Shown: positions 23,440-34,420 of the stretch, piece by piece
Numbering within the stretch: position 1 is the first letter of the stretch
How the letters are laid out: each line of letters opens with the position of its first letter
Origin: Sindora glabra
Lineage: Eukaryota; Streptophyta; Magnoliopsida; Fabales; Fabaceae
Direction: 5' to 3'
DNA length: 64,000 nt
NCBI GenBank assembly: GCA_020226215.1
Contig: CM035236.1
Span: 53,133,057 to 53,197,056 of the forward strand
Notes under the pieces: generated by a model
Database searches by the model: none
Told to the model about the DNA's origin: nothing
Seen by the model: the letters and a program-made list of their open reading frames with translations, nothing else
Translations under genes and position numbers: made by a program

Positions 23440-26418
23440 ATTAATTGACTATTTTGGTTAATTAGATGTTTACAACTCCTTACATTATGCCTTACCATGA
23501 GACATTTGCTACATGTAATGAAATCACCCTTCTTTGACACTCTAGTATTTGATTTAGGCTCATCTAGTTGCTTCTTCCTTGGTTTCTTTAGTCAGCCACG
23601 AGCTTTCTATAATATAAAGGTAGCATAATGGAGTGGTCTACATTTTCCTAATCATCTTGGCTTAGTATTGGAGATAGTAAATAAACATAGATTTTCTTGT
23701 ACAAGTCAATCTTAAACCAATCATCTACACATGACTGTGGATTTTGATTAGCTACTTAAATAGCAGTAATTGCATACTTACAAGGGATTCTCGTAAGATC
23801 CCAAATCTCGTAAGATCCCAATCCCTACAAGTGCAATTATGTGCATTAAAGTCCACCACTTTTGTTGTGTTATAAAAGTCTACCGCAAATTTCATCTTTC
23901 CCACGTAATAAGCAGAATAACTTCATGCTTCATCCATGTTAGCCTCTAACTGAGATAAAAGAGTAGGCATAATTAAGCCATTGTATTCTTTAATGTTCTG
24001 CCTTTTAATTTGTAGCCTCATCATTACTTTTCCTTTTATCTATTCTAACATTTGAAAGATTGGCATTTCCTTAACTTCAAGAATGTAAGAATTCGATGAT
24101 TCATTGAAGTTGTTAACTAAAACATCACACTTCACATCTGGATTGAATTATGACATAGACCAACACCTTAGTTCCAACTCATTCAAATACTTATAAGCAT
24201 CACTATCTAATTTTTAAATTTTTTCCATTTAGTTAGTGAACTCTCTTGGTGTTCCTACATATGTAGCCTTCCTTATAGTGTCTTTAAGTTCTTTTCCCTT
24301 GTATTTTGAGTTGACATTGTTATACAAATCCTTGACATAGTATCTATGATCTGCATTTGGCAAGCTTTGCTTGAAGACATATGGCAAATCGTACAAGTGT
24401 AATAACAAAAATAAAAGTGAGAAACATGTTTGCATTATCTATTTCAGCCTGCTATATATTTCTTATTGCAAGCTATAAGTGAATATCATTTAAAAGTGAT
24501 GGTAGATATAAAAATATTAGTGTCTTTGCTCTAGGATGGTTTGGCATAGGCCTTTTTCCTGTGATAATAAAATGAAAGTGGGACATAGAGATAGGTTTAA
24601 CAACTAGAGAAAGTATAACAAAGGTCAATATAAAGTTCTATAACAAACATGCAAACAAAGAAAAATATTAATGTAGTAAGTAAAGAATGCTACTTTTTGT
24701 CTATCACTTATAAATGTCCATTTCACATCTTCAAATTGATTAAGAATTCTAATAAGCAAGCCCATAAACTAGTTCTAACTATCTTTATTCTTTATCTCAA
24801 CCACTACCTATGTTAAGGGATACATGTTATCATTCCTATCTCTTCCACAGCATTGACCATTTGTCCACCAAACACTCATTTCAAGAAGCATCCATCTAAT
24901 CCAATTATCTTCCTATAGCCTATAAGAAATCCTTTCTTAAGACCACCAAATCTCATATATAACCTCTTGAAATAAGGTAACTCACCTTTCCTTTATGAAG
25001 TTAAAAGTAACTTACATATGCTCCTAGGATTATGCTTTATTATGGTTAAGTAGTCCCATAATTTATTGTACTAACCTATAAGATCAACTTGATTGACTTT
25101 TGCTACTTTTCTTTTTGCTCTATAAAGCTTCATATTTCCTACATCTACCTTACACTTCCTTTTTATTATCTTCTTCATGGAACTAAGCTTCCAATTAGGG
25201 TTATCAAAAAGCATGTTAAAGTATCTCTTTATAAAGTATGTGGATGTCACTAGCTAGTTCTTAGATTTCGAGTAACATGTATGCATTCTCTTAAAGTTTT
25301 TTATTTGAATTGTGGCTTTTCCTCTCATTAGAGTAGCATAAATCCTCCACTTACAACCTTCCCTCCTACATTTGACTATTATTCTCTTATTTTCATTACT
25401 TACCTATTCAACATCTTTCCATTTTCTAATATTCCATTCATTCACAACATCCCTAAATATTTTTGCATTTTTAAATTGCATCCCAATAACAAGATTGGGA
25501 TTCTCCATGTCCATTTCTTCATTGAATTCAAGTCATTTTTCTTGTTAACTGTCCTCTTCTCCATTGTTAACAAGTTGGTCATACTCAACTTTTTCATCAA
25601 TTAAAAAATCTTGTGTTTGCTTACATTATTTTGAACTATTTTTAACTCTATCTTTCTATTGACATGTTCTTTTCCTCATTTTTGCAATGTGTTTCACCTT
25701 CATGCTTGGTAATATCATTGCAGTAAAGCTAATAAGTGATTGTACAACATTGTCACACTCTTGCTTGTTCATAATAGTAGATGCAAATGCTCTATTCACT
25801 TCTTTATCCCCAGTGTTGTCTTTAAGATTTAAGAATATGTTATCTTCACTTGGCCCCCTTAAGTCCCTTAAGCATCCATGGCTCAATTTCCACCATAATA
25901 GACTCACTTACACTATTATTATCTCCATACTCAAGCATTGAAGCAGTTAATTCGTTCATGCTAGCATTATCATGATCCTCCAAGTAATCATAATCAACCA
26001 CATCATCTCTATTATTGCACCCATCCTTATTATTATTATTATCTTCTCCATTGTTTCCCTTATCATCATTAAATCCAATTGTTTTGATTAAATCATAAGG
26101 TAATGGTCCAATTCTAGCTTTCAAATAGATAACTAACGTGTCTATCCCTTTATAGGCCACTATCATTTCCTTCACGTCCTTGTCACTTACAATTAATAGT
26201 AAACCATTTTGCTCTACTTCCCTATCAGGCAATTTGAAATAAATTAAAAAGGTGGATGGATACCCCAATTCTATTACAATATCTACAAGTTCCTAATAGC
26301 TTAATAAGTCAGGGTCTACACCAATTATAATGTCCACAATCCTACCTTTATATTTATAAACTTCCTCATTATTTATGTGATCCCCATGGTGTAGTTCTAT
26401 TGAAAAATAGTTTATCAT
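23440..26418 (-). pseudogene. MULE transposase with PB1-like N-terminus, heavily decayed
   Basis: Read on the minus strand from about 26418, the N-terminal PB1-like domain appears first (ELHHGDHINNEEVYKYKG, then a stop, then LGYPSTFLIYFKLPDREV). An Asn/Asp-rich linker follows (near 26030). The catalytic region is visible near 24680-24830 (VVEIKNKDSWN, WTFISDRQK). Next come the conserved block FKQSLPNADHRYYVKDLYNN (near 24340) and REFTN. The SWIM finger near 23770-23850 reads CTCRDWDL...PCKYA, with its last His replaced by Tyr. The CCHC knuckle CSKCLMVRHNVRSC is near 23473-23514. Many stops and frame changes interrupt it. The SWIM finger also contains a tandem duplication (GGATCTTACGAGA twice) not expected in the family. 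Clearly inactive. Confidence 0.85.
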
Positions 26419-27406
26419 GTTTGCTGCAATTATGAAGAGGAGGAAAATATCAGTTAAAAAGGTCTTAAAATTAAGTTACATAGGTTTTAAAAAATATATT
26501 AATTCTTTTAATATGATTTTAGAGTTTTAAACAACCATTTCAATTGAATAACCCTTTCCTTTTGAGGAAAAAAAAATCTTCTCAACAAACAGTTGCAAAT
26601 TATAATTAAATTAAATCTAATTTTCACATAACTACTTTACTGACTGTGGATGGCATTTTCTATCTAACTATATATAGACCAAAATAAAAATCAAGCTTAT
26701 ATAATTATAAAATACATATGCAAAAAGATTACAGAGACAAAAATCTTGGCATTTTAGACATTTTGTCTTTCTTTCACTATGAATGAATGTCAAGCATCTA
26801 TATAAATGTCACCATGCAACTTAAGTATACTTTACTCGTAATTGGAAACACATGCCTTATAGACACTTAGATCATATTTTCACAGCATACACATATGAAA
26901 GCTTATGCTTTAGTTTATGTTTTCTCCTAATCTCCTCCTTGTTCCCTACAATATTAATATTTTTAGCGATTCTATTTATTCTATTAACACAAGACTAGTT
27001 CGTTACATTTTAACTATACTCTACTCATATCAGAACCCTCTTGCATTTTCATTTAACTCTAAAAATCCTAAATGTATTAAAGTTGCAAACCTAAAAATCT
27101 AGCAAAAATCCCAATGCAAAATGCTAAAACTACAAGTGCAATAGAAAAAATTTAGAAGTGTCTCTGTATCAATTGCAAACCTAATATATATTACTCCGTA
27201 ACAATGAAAAATTTATAAATTAAAGGAGATTGAAGATTATGCACATTCAGTTTAATCAAATTAAAAAGCTCACTTGAAATTTTTGAAGAAAATTTGAACC
27301 TTAATCTATTATCTCTTTAATCTATATAGAGCATTTGATCATCATCTTTGAGTTTCATTCTTCCTGTCTTTGAAATAAAAAATGGCTTAGTGTATGGGTA
27401 AAGTTT

Positions 27407-27549
27407 TAAGCTGCAAATCTTCGTTTGTTTTGACTTTAACATTTTCATTTTTTTGGAAAGTTTAAAGGGGTAATATGTAGGATTTTAAAGTTTATGTATC
27501 AATTTCGTTATAAAGTAATAGATCATAAGGGTAAACTATATTTTCACCC

Positions 27550-27550
<1 letters not shown>
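27407..27550 (-). repeat. MULE right terminal inverted repeat
   Basis: Inverted partner of 21591-21740. The outer edge abuts an (AT)n microsatellite. Confidence 0.9.
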
Positions 27551-27584
<34 letters not shown>

Positions 27585-27585
27585 G
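27551..27585. repeat. (AT)n followed by (ATGT)n microsatellite
   Basis: A simple dinucleotide run of about 22 bases followed by three to four ATGT units, directly at the MULE edge. Confidence 0.95.
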
Positions 27586-29360
27586 AGTTAGTTATGGAAA
27601 GCTTTAGCTTAAGAGACATTTAATATTCCCTAAAAATTTTATACCTTTCATTGTATTTAAAATTTTATTCCTTATAATTGTATGTTTAGTGATTTAATCA
27701 CTCTTATCTTAAAAAAGAAAAAGAAAAGTTTATTTCATACAACTAAAAAAAATAAATATAGATCTTGTCATCATAATGGCACTAAAGCTAGTGTTGGAGG
27801 TGGAACAAATGATTCAAGTGATATCAATTTTAATATTAGAATTACATGTATGTTTTAGAGTAGGGACTTTGATTATTTTAAGAAAATGTAAAATACATTT
27901 TTAATTTTCTTAGAATGGCTCATTTTATGCCCATTAATTTTAGAAACTTCCAACCAAACCTTTTAATCATAAAAAAATTGAAATCAATGCCTATAATCAA
28001 TATTAATTAATTATTTTATTAAATTAGTAAGTTTTTAATAAATTTTTAAATATGAATAACAATTTCATTATATATTAATTTATAATATTATTTTTTCACA
28101 TATAATTTTAATATTATATAATTACTAGAAATTAAATTATACATATAATTTTATTTAAATACTTGAAAATAAGTTGCAAAATTATATGTAAAAAAGGACA
28201 TGATAAAATAAAATATAATAATATTATGATTATTATTTAAAAATATTAAAAAAATTACATAATTCAATAAAATGATTAATTATGTTAATAATATATTTGT
28301 GTTAGTTTAAAACTTTTTACAATTAAAGGGGTTAATTTATATGTTTCCAATATTAATGAGAGGAAAATACAACTCCTACAAAATTGAAAGGGGCATTTTA
28401 TATTTAAGTTAAATTTAATTCATTATAAATGTAAAATATTTTAAACTATTGTTATTAAAAAGAAGATATATCATTAAAAAAATAGTAATAATTAAAATTA
28501 ATAATAGTAAAGGATTTCTAATAATTTTTTATTGACATGATAACAAATAAGTGGGTAATAATATCAAGTTATCTTAAAATATAGTGGATTAAATTTAAAT
28601 TGTTTACATTTTTCTATTTTAATAGGCTTTGCTGTTATTTATAAAACAAAGAATACTCGTGCATGATCTTAAAATTATAATTATGTGAACTTCTTATAAA
28701 TGGGATATACAATCCATTTCATATATATGAATTTATCTCTCTTATTCTAGTAAAAAAAATCTTTAATAATAAGAAAACTTTTCAAGTATGTGTGTCTTCT
28801 AAATAGTAAGAATTGTGTTGGAACTATTTTCATAAAATCAATAATTTTAAGACATCAAAATAAATAAGAACAATGCTATTTCGATAAAAATAATTGTCCA
28901 TTATAACAAATGTGTTGAATGAATGGCAATTGGAGGATATAATTATAAACATGTGCTGACATAGTGGGGAGGAGTTTAGATAGTTTATTGGAGATTATAA
29001 ATTTGAATTCCTAGCCCCCATTGTATAAAAAAATGGATGTAATTATAGCTGGAGGCTACTTAAAAAATCATAGCTACAAGTTGAATATTACTTCTTTCAA
29101 ATCCGTTTTTGCTTTTTCCCTTGGGTAACTTAAGAATTATGGCCATAAAAGCCTATAATTTATAGAAATGTAGGTTTTGATCTAAAAAGATAAGTTAAAG
29201 ACAATGTTTAGGATTCTTGATTATTAAAAAAATGTTTTTGTTGGAATAAAGGTTTAATGAATATATGTGAATTACCTTAATATTCTCGTGACTAATAACT
29301 TTATTGTGCCTAATGAATAGCATCTCTTAATAGTCCAGTGGCTAGTGATTTTAATATAAA
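27586..29360. other. AT-rich gene-free stretch
   Basis: No coding or element boundary is recognised. A short TTGAATTCCTAGCC motif near 29002 is the only B-box-like sequence and has no convincing A box. Confidence 0.55.
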
Positions 29361-30638
29361 GAGTAAATGAATGAATTCATCCGTAAAAATTAATTTAATA
29401 TCAAATTAATCCTAAATTTATTATGATATTAATTTAGTCCAATTCTATTAAATTTAACATAAAATTGATTCTACCATTAGATTGACATTAAATTAGTTTT
29501 AAAAGATTAATCAATGAATTAAACAATGAACAAATTCATTAGAAGGAAAAATAAGTACGTGATCAAAGTGGTTTAGATTTTAAGTCCTTATAGTATGATA
29601 ACCTAACTAAAAAAAATTGATATTCTATAGAAGATGCCTTAAGCCCTACTAGTACTAACAGCAAATAAGAGTAACTCAAAAAATAATAGCACCAAATGTC
29701 AAAATAGATTAGACTGTAATCAAATCAAGGTTTAGATTAAAAATTACTAACTAAATAATAAAAAATGTTAAAAGTAAATTATTTTCTTATTAAAAAAATG
29801 GTAGCATTAAGCTCATACACTAAAAAAATAAAGAGAAAAGTAAAATAGAGCAAAAAAATAAAACTAAAAAGAAAATATAAGAAAGAGTGATAATAATAAA
29901 AAAAAAAGTTTCAATGTACGTCTATTATTTTTAGCAATACAGCTGCAAGATACAAAGTACTATTTCACTTTGAAGATTCTTATCTTTTATATTTTGTTTA
30001 TAAATGATGAAAAGTTTGAAATTTTTTTGTTGTTGTTGATAATTTTAGTCCAAACCTTAATTTGATTGTTTGGATTACAATTCACTTTAACATTTGGTGA
30101 TATTATTTTTTAAGTTAATATTTTTTTAATTACTATTAGGAATTTAAGCCATCTTACATAGAATCACAATTTTTCTAAGTTAGCTTATTATATTTTAAGG
30201 ATTTAAAAGTTGATACACTTTGATTAGAGACTTATTTTACTTTCTAATAAATTTTTTTATTATTTAGTTCATTGTTTGATTTTTTCAAGCAAGTATCAAT
30301 ATTAAATGTTTGAATTTTTTTCTTTCCTTTGAAAGCAAAACATAATGTTTTCTCCTAAAAATTAATTTTTCAATGCAACTTAGTATTTTGTATTTTTAAT
30401 TAGTCCATAATTAGGTAAGGGAAAATTTAACTACAACTTAAATTTTCTAGCAGAAGTACTAACAACAAGACTAATTTAATGTTAGAACAAAAGTTAGGAC
30501 TAATCTGATGTCCACATAATCTTTCAGGACAAATTTGATGTTAATGTAATGGAATTGGACTAAATTGATATTATAATAAAATTTTTGACTAATTTAATAT
30601 CAATCTTGTTTTTCAAGGACATATTTATGTATTTAATC
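29361..30638. mobile_element. Non-autonomous MULE with perfect 9-bp target duplication
   Basis: The ends are inverted relative to each other. About 110 bases from 29361 (GAGTAAATGAATGAATTCATCC, continuing to TTTAGTCCAATTCTATT) match the inverted sequence ending at 30638 (GATTAAATACATAAATATGTCC, continuing to TTTAGTCCAATTCCATT). The element is flanked on both sides by exactly TAATATAAA (29352-29360 and 30639-30647). Nine-base duplications are the hallmark of MULEs. The inside is AT-rich and has no coding capacity. Confidence 0.85.
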
Positions 30639-30647
30639 TAATATAAA

Positions 30648-31250
30648 ATATACTAATTTTTCTATCATGTTTTAATGGTTAGGATCATATGAAAATCCTT
30701 AATGGCCTTTATTTCTCATTCACAATGAAATGAGATGATGAGAAAAAAAAGGGGGGGGGGGAAAGAGAAAGCATGAGATAAGTTATGAAATGAAAATTGA
30801 TGACATATATTGGGACTTTGAATACAAACACTATGTATATATTGAATGGAGAAAAAATAGCATAGGTGTATAAAACTTTTCTTTTCTAATGTTTAACAGC
30901 ATTTTTTTTCCTGTTACATAGAAGACAGTTGGAGAAAAAAGACTAGTCTATAAAATACCACCTACCATAATATATGTTGGGTTATAAACTATAAACTCCT
31001 AATAATTGAAAAGTTATGGTAGGTTGTGTTGTGTTATATTTACTCCTAAAGTGCAAAGATATTGAAAGGAGAAAATCCAATAGCTTCATGATGTTAAATA
31101 TTAAGGTACTCCATTTCCAGTTGGTCTTGGTGTTCCTTTGTAATAGACCTACATAAAAAACAAAAACTAAAAAATTTTGCAAAGAAGTTGAACATATAGT
31201 TGTGATGTGGTTTACCAATAGGTCTCTAAGATTGAAAAGCAAGCAATATG
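30648..31250. other. Gene-free stretch with a poly-G run
   Basis: Contains eight A followed by eleven G (30743-30761). No gene is recognised. Confidence 0.5.
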
Positions 31251-33734
31251 GTTTCTAAATTTCTGCAAGCAAGAAAAATTCTATTATGGCATCCTAAGTA
31301 TGAGCATTTCTTAACTTAACAACACAAAGTGTGACCTTTTAGGTCTTCCTTCTTTTCCTAAAAACCTACATCTCTAATTATGATAAATCATGACTAGTTA
31401 ACATATAAACCTAATACCAAGCTGTAAAATTTTTTATCCTTAATTTCTAATGAAATTCCTTAGAAGCTTTGTTTAGTTCTAGCAACATGTGATACATTTA
31501 CAAAGCTTTGTGAAAATTGATCCCTTTTTACAAAAATAGCAAAATTTTGTACCATCATATAGTGCAAAGCAAGGTTAAGATAAGGATAGTAAGATCTGCA
31601 TGAACTTGTTTTTATCTATCCCAACCTTAAAGCATAAGATAAGCCATTTAACAATATCTTGGGGTCCCAAAAATTGTGGTTTGATGGAAAGGCAAGATCC
31701 AAACTACAAAAATTAGGCAAACTCACATTGAATAAAAATATAATTGGTAAATTCCTCTTAAACAACACAAAAAGGACTTTCTATGGGAAGTTAAATATGT
31801 TATTTGACTAAGATGTCCTTAATAAGGAGCATATAGTTATAAAGCTTCTAAAAGAAGGTAAGGATTCTCAAAGGAACATACAGTTTCTAAGTTCCATTCT
31901 AAGGAATATCTAAGGTTTGAGAGAAAGAGTAATATTAAGTTAGTTCAAAGCAACCTTGAAAAGCTAAGTAACCCCTATTGGGTTCCTCAATCCAAGCTAG
32001 TCAGACTAAAGCCCTTATGATAGATATGAGTTCTTGAGAAATTTGTTAAACCTCTCTCTAGTTGTAATTAGCGAAGAAAGCAAAATCATCCTGTTTATTC
32101 TTTTCCTAATTAAGAAGATCTTTAACCATAGAAACTCCCTGAGTATAAGGACTAGCTAACAAGTACTAGAAGTAGCTGTGAACACTAATTATTTCATCAT
32201 TCCATACTTGCGATTTTAGATTATTAGTAAGTAGACAAGAACCCTTGAAAATGTCATTCTATCTCTAAGACATTCTCTAGTTACTCTTGAAGATCTTATA
32301 TAATTTGCCTTTACCATATTTGACTATGAAAGTTTTACTTATTAGTGATATGGGCTTATGAATGATTTTCCACAATTGTTTGCATGTCAAAGCTATGTTA
32401 AATTCTAAGTTTCTTCTCATTTTAATACCACCCTCTAATTTGGTTCTAGTGAGCTATTGCTAGGACATTAAGTGATCCTTTTTGCTATCAACCTAGCCAT
32501 GCCACCGAAACTTGTGTAATGTCCCGAATTTTTTAATTCTATCATTTGAATCTCTAAATTCTAAGGTTGTAGAAACGAAGAGCACGTTTGATTTAACTTG
32601 GTGGGTGAATTTTAAGTTAAAAGGAATTAAGTGTAAGTGTAAACAAAATTTTGAAGGAAAAAGGATAGTGGAAAAAGAATTAATTTTCCTAAACAATATA
32701 GATGATCAGAGGAGGTTGGAAAACCCTAAAATGGGGAGTTGTTTAAGTCTGACAGTGTAAAGAATTTTAAACAGATAGAAATCCTATAGACTAAATTGCA
32801 AAAGTGCAGAATCGGGTGTGGTTAAAGTGGAAATAATCAAGAATTTGGGATCTAATATGAAAACTAAGATTTTGGGGTGTAATATGTGATTTTATTTAGT
32901 GTGGCCAATAGACACATGACAAGTGTCATTATTAAAAGAAAATGGACAAGTGTCCTTATTTGAAGAAATGGCAAGAATAGCCTTACTATTGGTGAAAAAG
33001 GACTAAATTACCCTTGGAATTGTCAAAAATGGCAAGAATACCCTTGAAGCTTCATGAAAAGTATTCTTGCTTCTCCTTTCTTCTCAAAAGCTGTGGAAGA
33101 CTCCATTAAAGCACCAAAAACGTGCAGGAGAGAGAAGGAAGAGAGAGAAAGTTTCTTTTGGCTTTTTCACCCAAAAATAGTGAGATTTAGGCTTGAGGGT
33201 AGAAGGGAAAGTTGCTCTTCTCATCAAGCTCTATCCATTGGTGTGTTTAGATTTAAGAAAGCTCAAGTTTGATCAAGTTTGGTGAGCTCTAAGTGAGGAT
33301 TTTCAAGTTGCAGCAAGAGGTAAAAATGTTCTCCTCTAAGAGCTCTTTAATGTATTCTTCTTAGTTTCTTGAAATCTTGATGTTGGTATGATCAAAGGTG
33401 GTTGACCATGGAATTTTGGATGATTTGAACATGTTCAATGGTGTTTTAGATGTTGTTATGTTGATTTATGGCTTTGGTTTGGTGTAAAAATAGCAAGAAA
33501 CCATGATGTACACAGTCTAGGATTTTAGAGGCATAATGGTGCATGTGTGGATTTGGCATGATTTGTTTGGAATTTGGTTAAATTGATAAAATTAGGATGA
33601 TTCTTATGAGTTATGAAGCCTATGGAAGATGAAATTTTGAGTTATGAAAGTGTGTATGAAACTACCCTTTTGAGAAGCCAAGGGGAGAAGGAGGTTTAGC
33701 AATGTAAATTGTGTTTTTGGAAGATCAGTAATGT

Positions 33735-33815
33735 ACACGGGGTAGAACATGGCCCATGTTGTACCCCATGTTCTGAACACGGGGTAAAACACGGCCCATG
33801 TTCACCCCCGTGTTC
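33735..33815. repeat. Inverted/direct ACACGGGG-ACATGG motif cluster
   Basis: Alternating ACACGGGGTA, ACATGGCCCATGT, ACCCCATGT and CCCCGTGTT form overlapping hairpins within the LTR. Similar Cys/Gly-codon-independent CACGG clusters are typical of some plant gypsy LTRs; the role is unknown. Confidence 0.65.
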
Positions 33816-34216
33816 TTTGTTAAGTGAACATTTTGGCTTTAATTCTTCACGTTTTGCATGGTTTTACTTCCGGATCCTTTTCTAATGTTCATATGTGTCA
33901 TTTCAAGGCCTGAAAACAAGATATAGAGCATCTAAGTATGCATTTATTTAAGTGGAGGAAGTAAAGAATACATGAGGTTTAAGGGAAGTGATGATGTTCT
34001 AATAAGAACTATGATGTGTATTTGTATAGACTAAGGAGTGACAACTTGGAAAGGCAAGGGGAATTATAAAGAAGTTATAAGTAAGGGCAAGGGAAACATC
34101 ACTATTGGAAGCTTATAAAAGGTAGCTAGCTTTATCCTTAAGCTCTGTTTTCTGTTTACATGATTTCGATATATTTTGCCATTATATGGAATGTGTATGA
34201 AATAGTTGTGTACACA

Positions 34217-34420
34217 CCCCGGGAAGACAGTCAAATACTGTGTGTGTAAGGCTTATGGCCCGAGTTATCCCCGGGATGGTAATGAAATTGCTGTGTGCGG
34301 TACCTATGGCCTTTAGAGTTCCCCGGGAAGACAGTGAAATGCTGTATATGAGGCCTATGGCCTTTAGAGTACCTCGAGAAGACAGTGAAATTGTTGTATA
34401 TGAGGCCTAGGTACAATTAT
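34217..34420. repeat. Four tandem units of ~52 bp in the solo LTR
   Basis: Units start at 34217, 34269, 34321 and 34372 with CCCCGGGAAGACAGT-like openings, then TGCTGT and AGGCCTATGGCC. The copies have diverged; the last begins CCTCGAGAAGACAGT. Confidence 0.85.

Larger units (their letters stand above)
21591..27550. mobile_element. Complete but decayed MULE with ~150-bp terminal inverted repeats
   Basis: The left end (21591-21740) and right end (27407-27550, inverted) match over their whole length. Shared blocks include TAAACTTTAAAATC, CTTTAAACTTTCCAA and GAAAATGTTAA, and the outer ends read AGGGGAAAATA and AGGGTGAAAATA. Between them lie a transposase on the minus strand and a GRF-zinc-finger gene on the plus strand, so this ~6-kb unit is an originally autonomous MULE. 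The expected 9-bp duplication is not clear: the right flank is an (AT)n run that has probably expanded, and the left flank is AGAAAATAT. Both genes are broken. Confidence 0.9.

Noticed and set aside
28960..29030. SINE suggested by a TTTGAATTCCT B-box-like sequence
   Set aside because: There is no credible A box at the right distance and no tail or target duplication.
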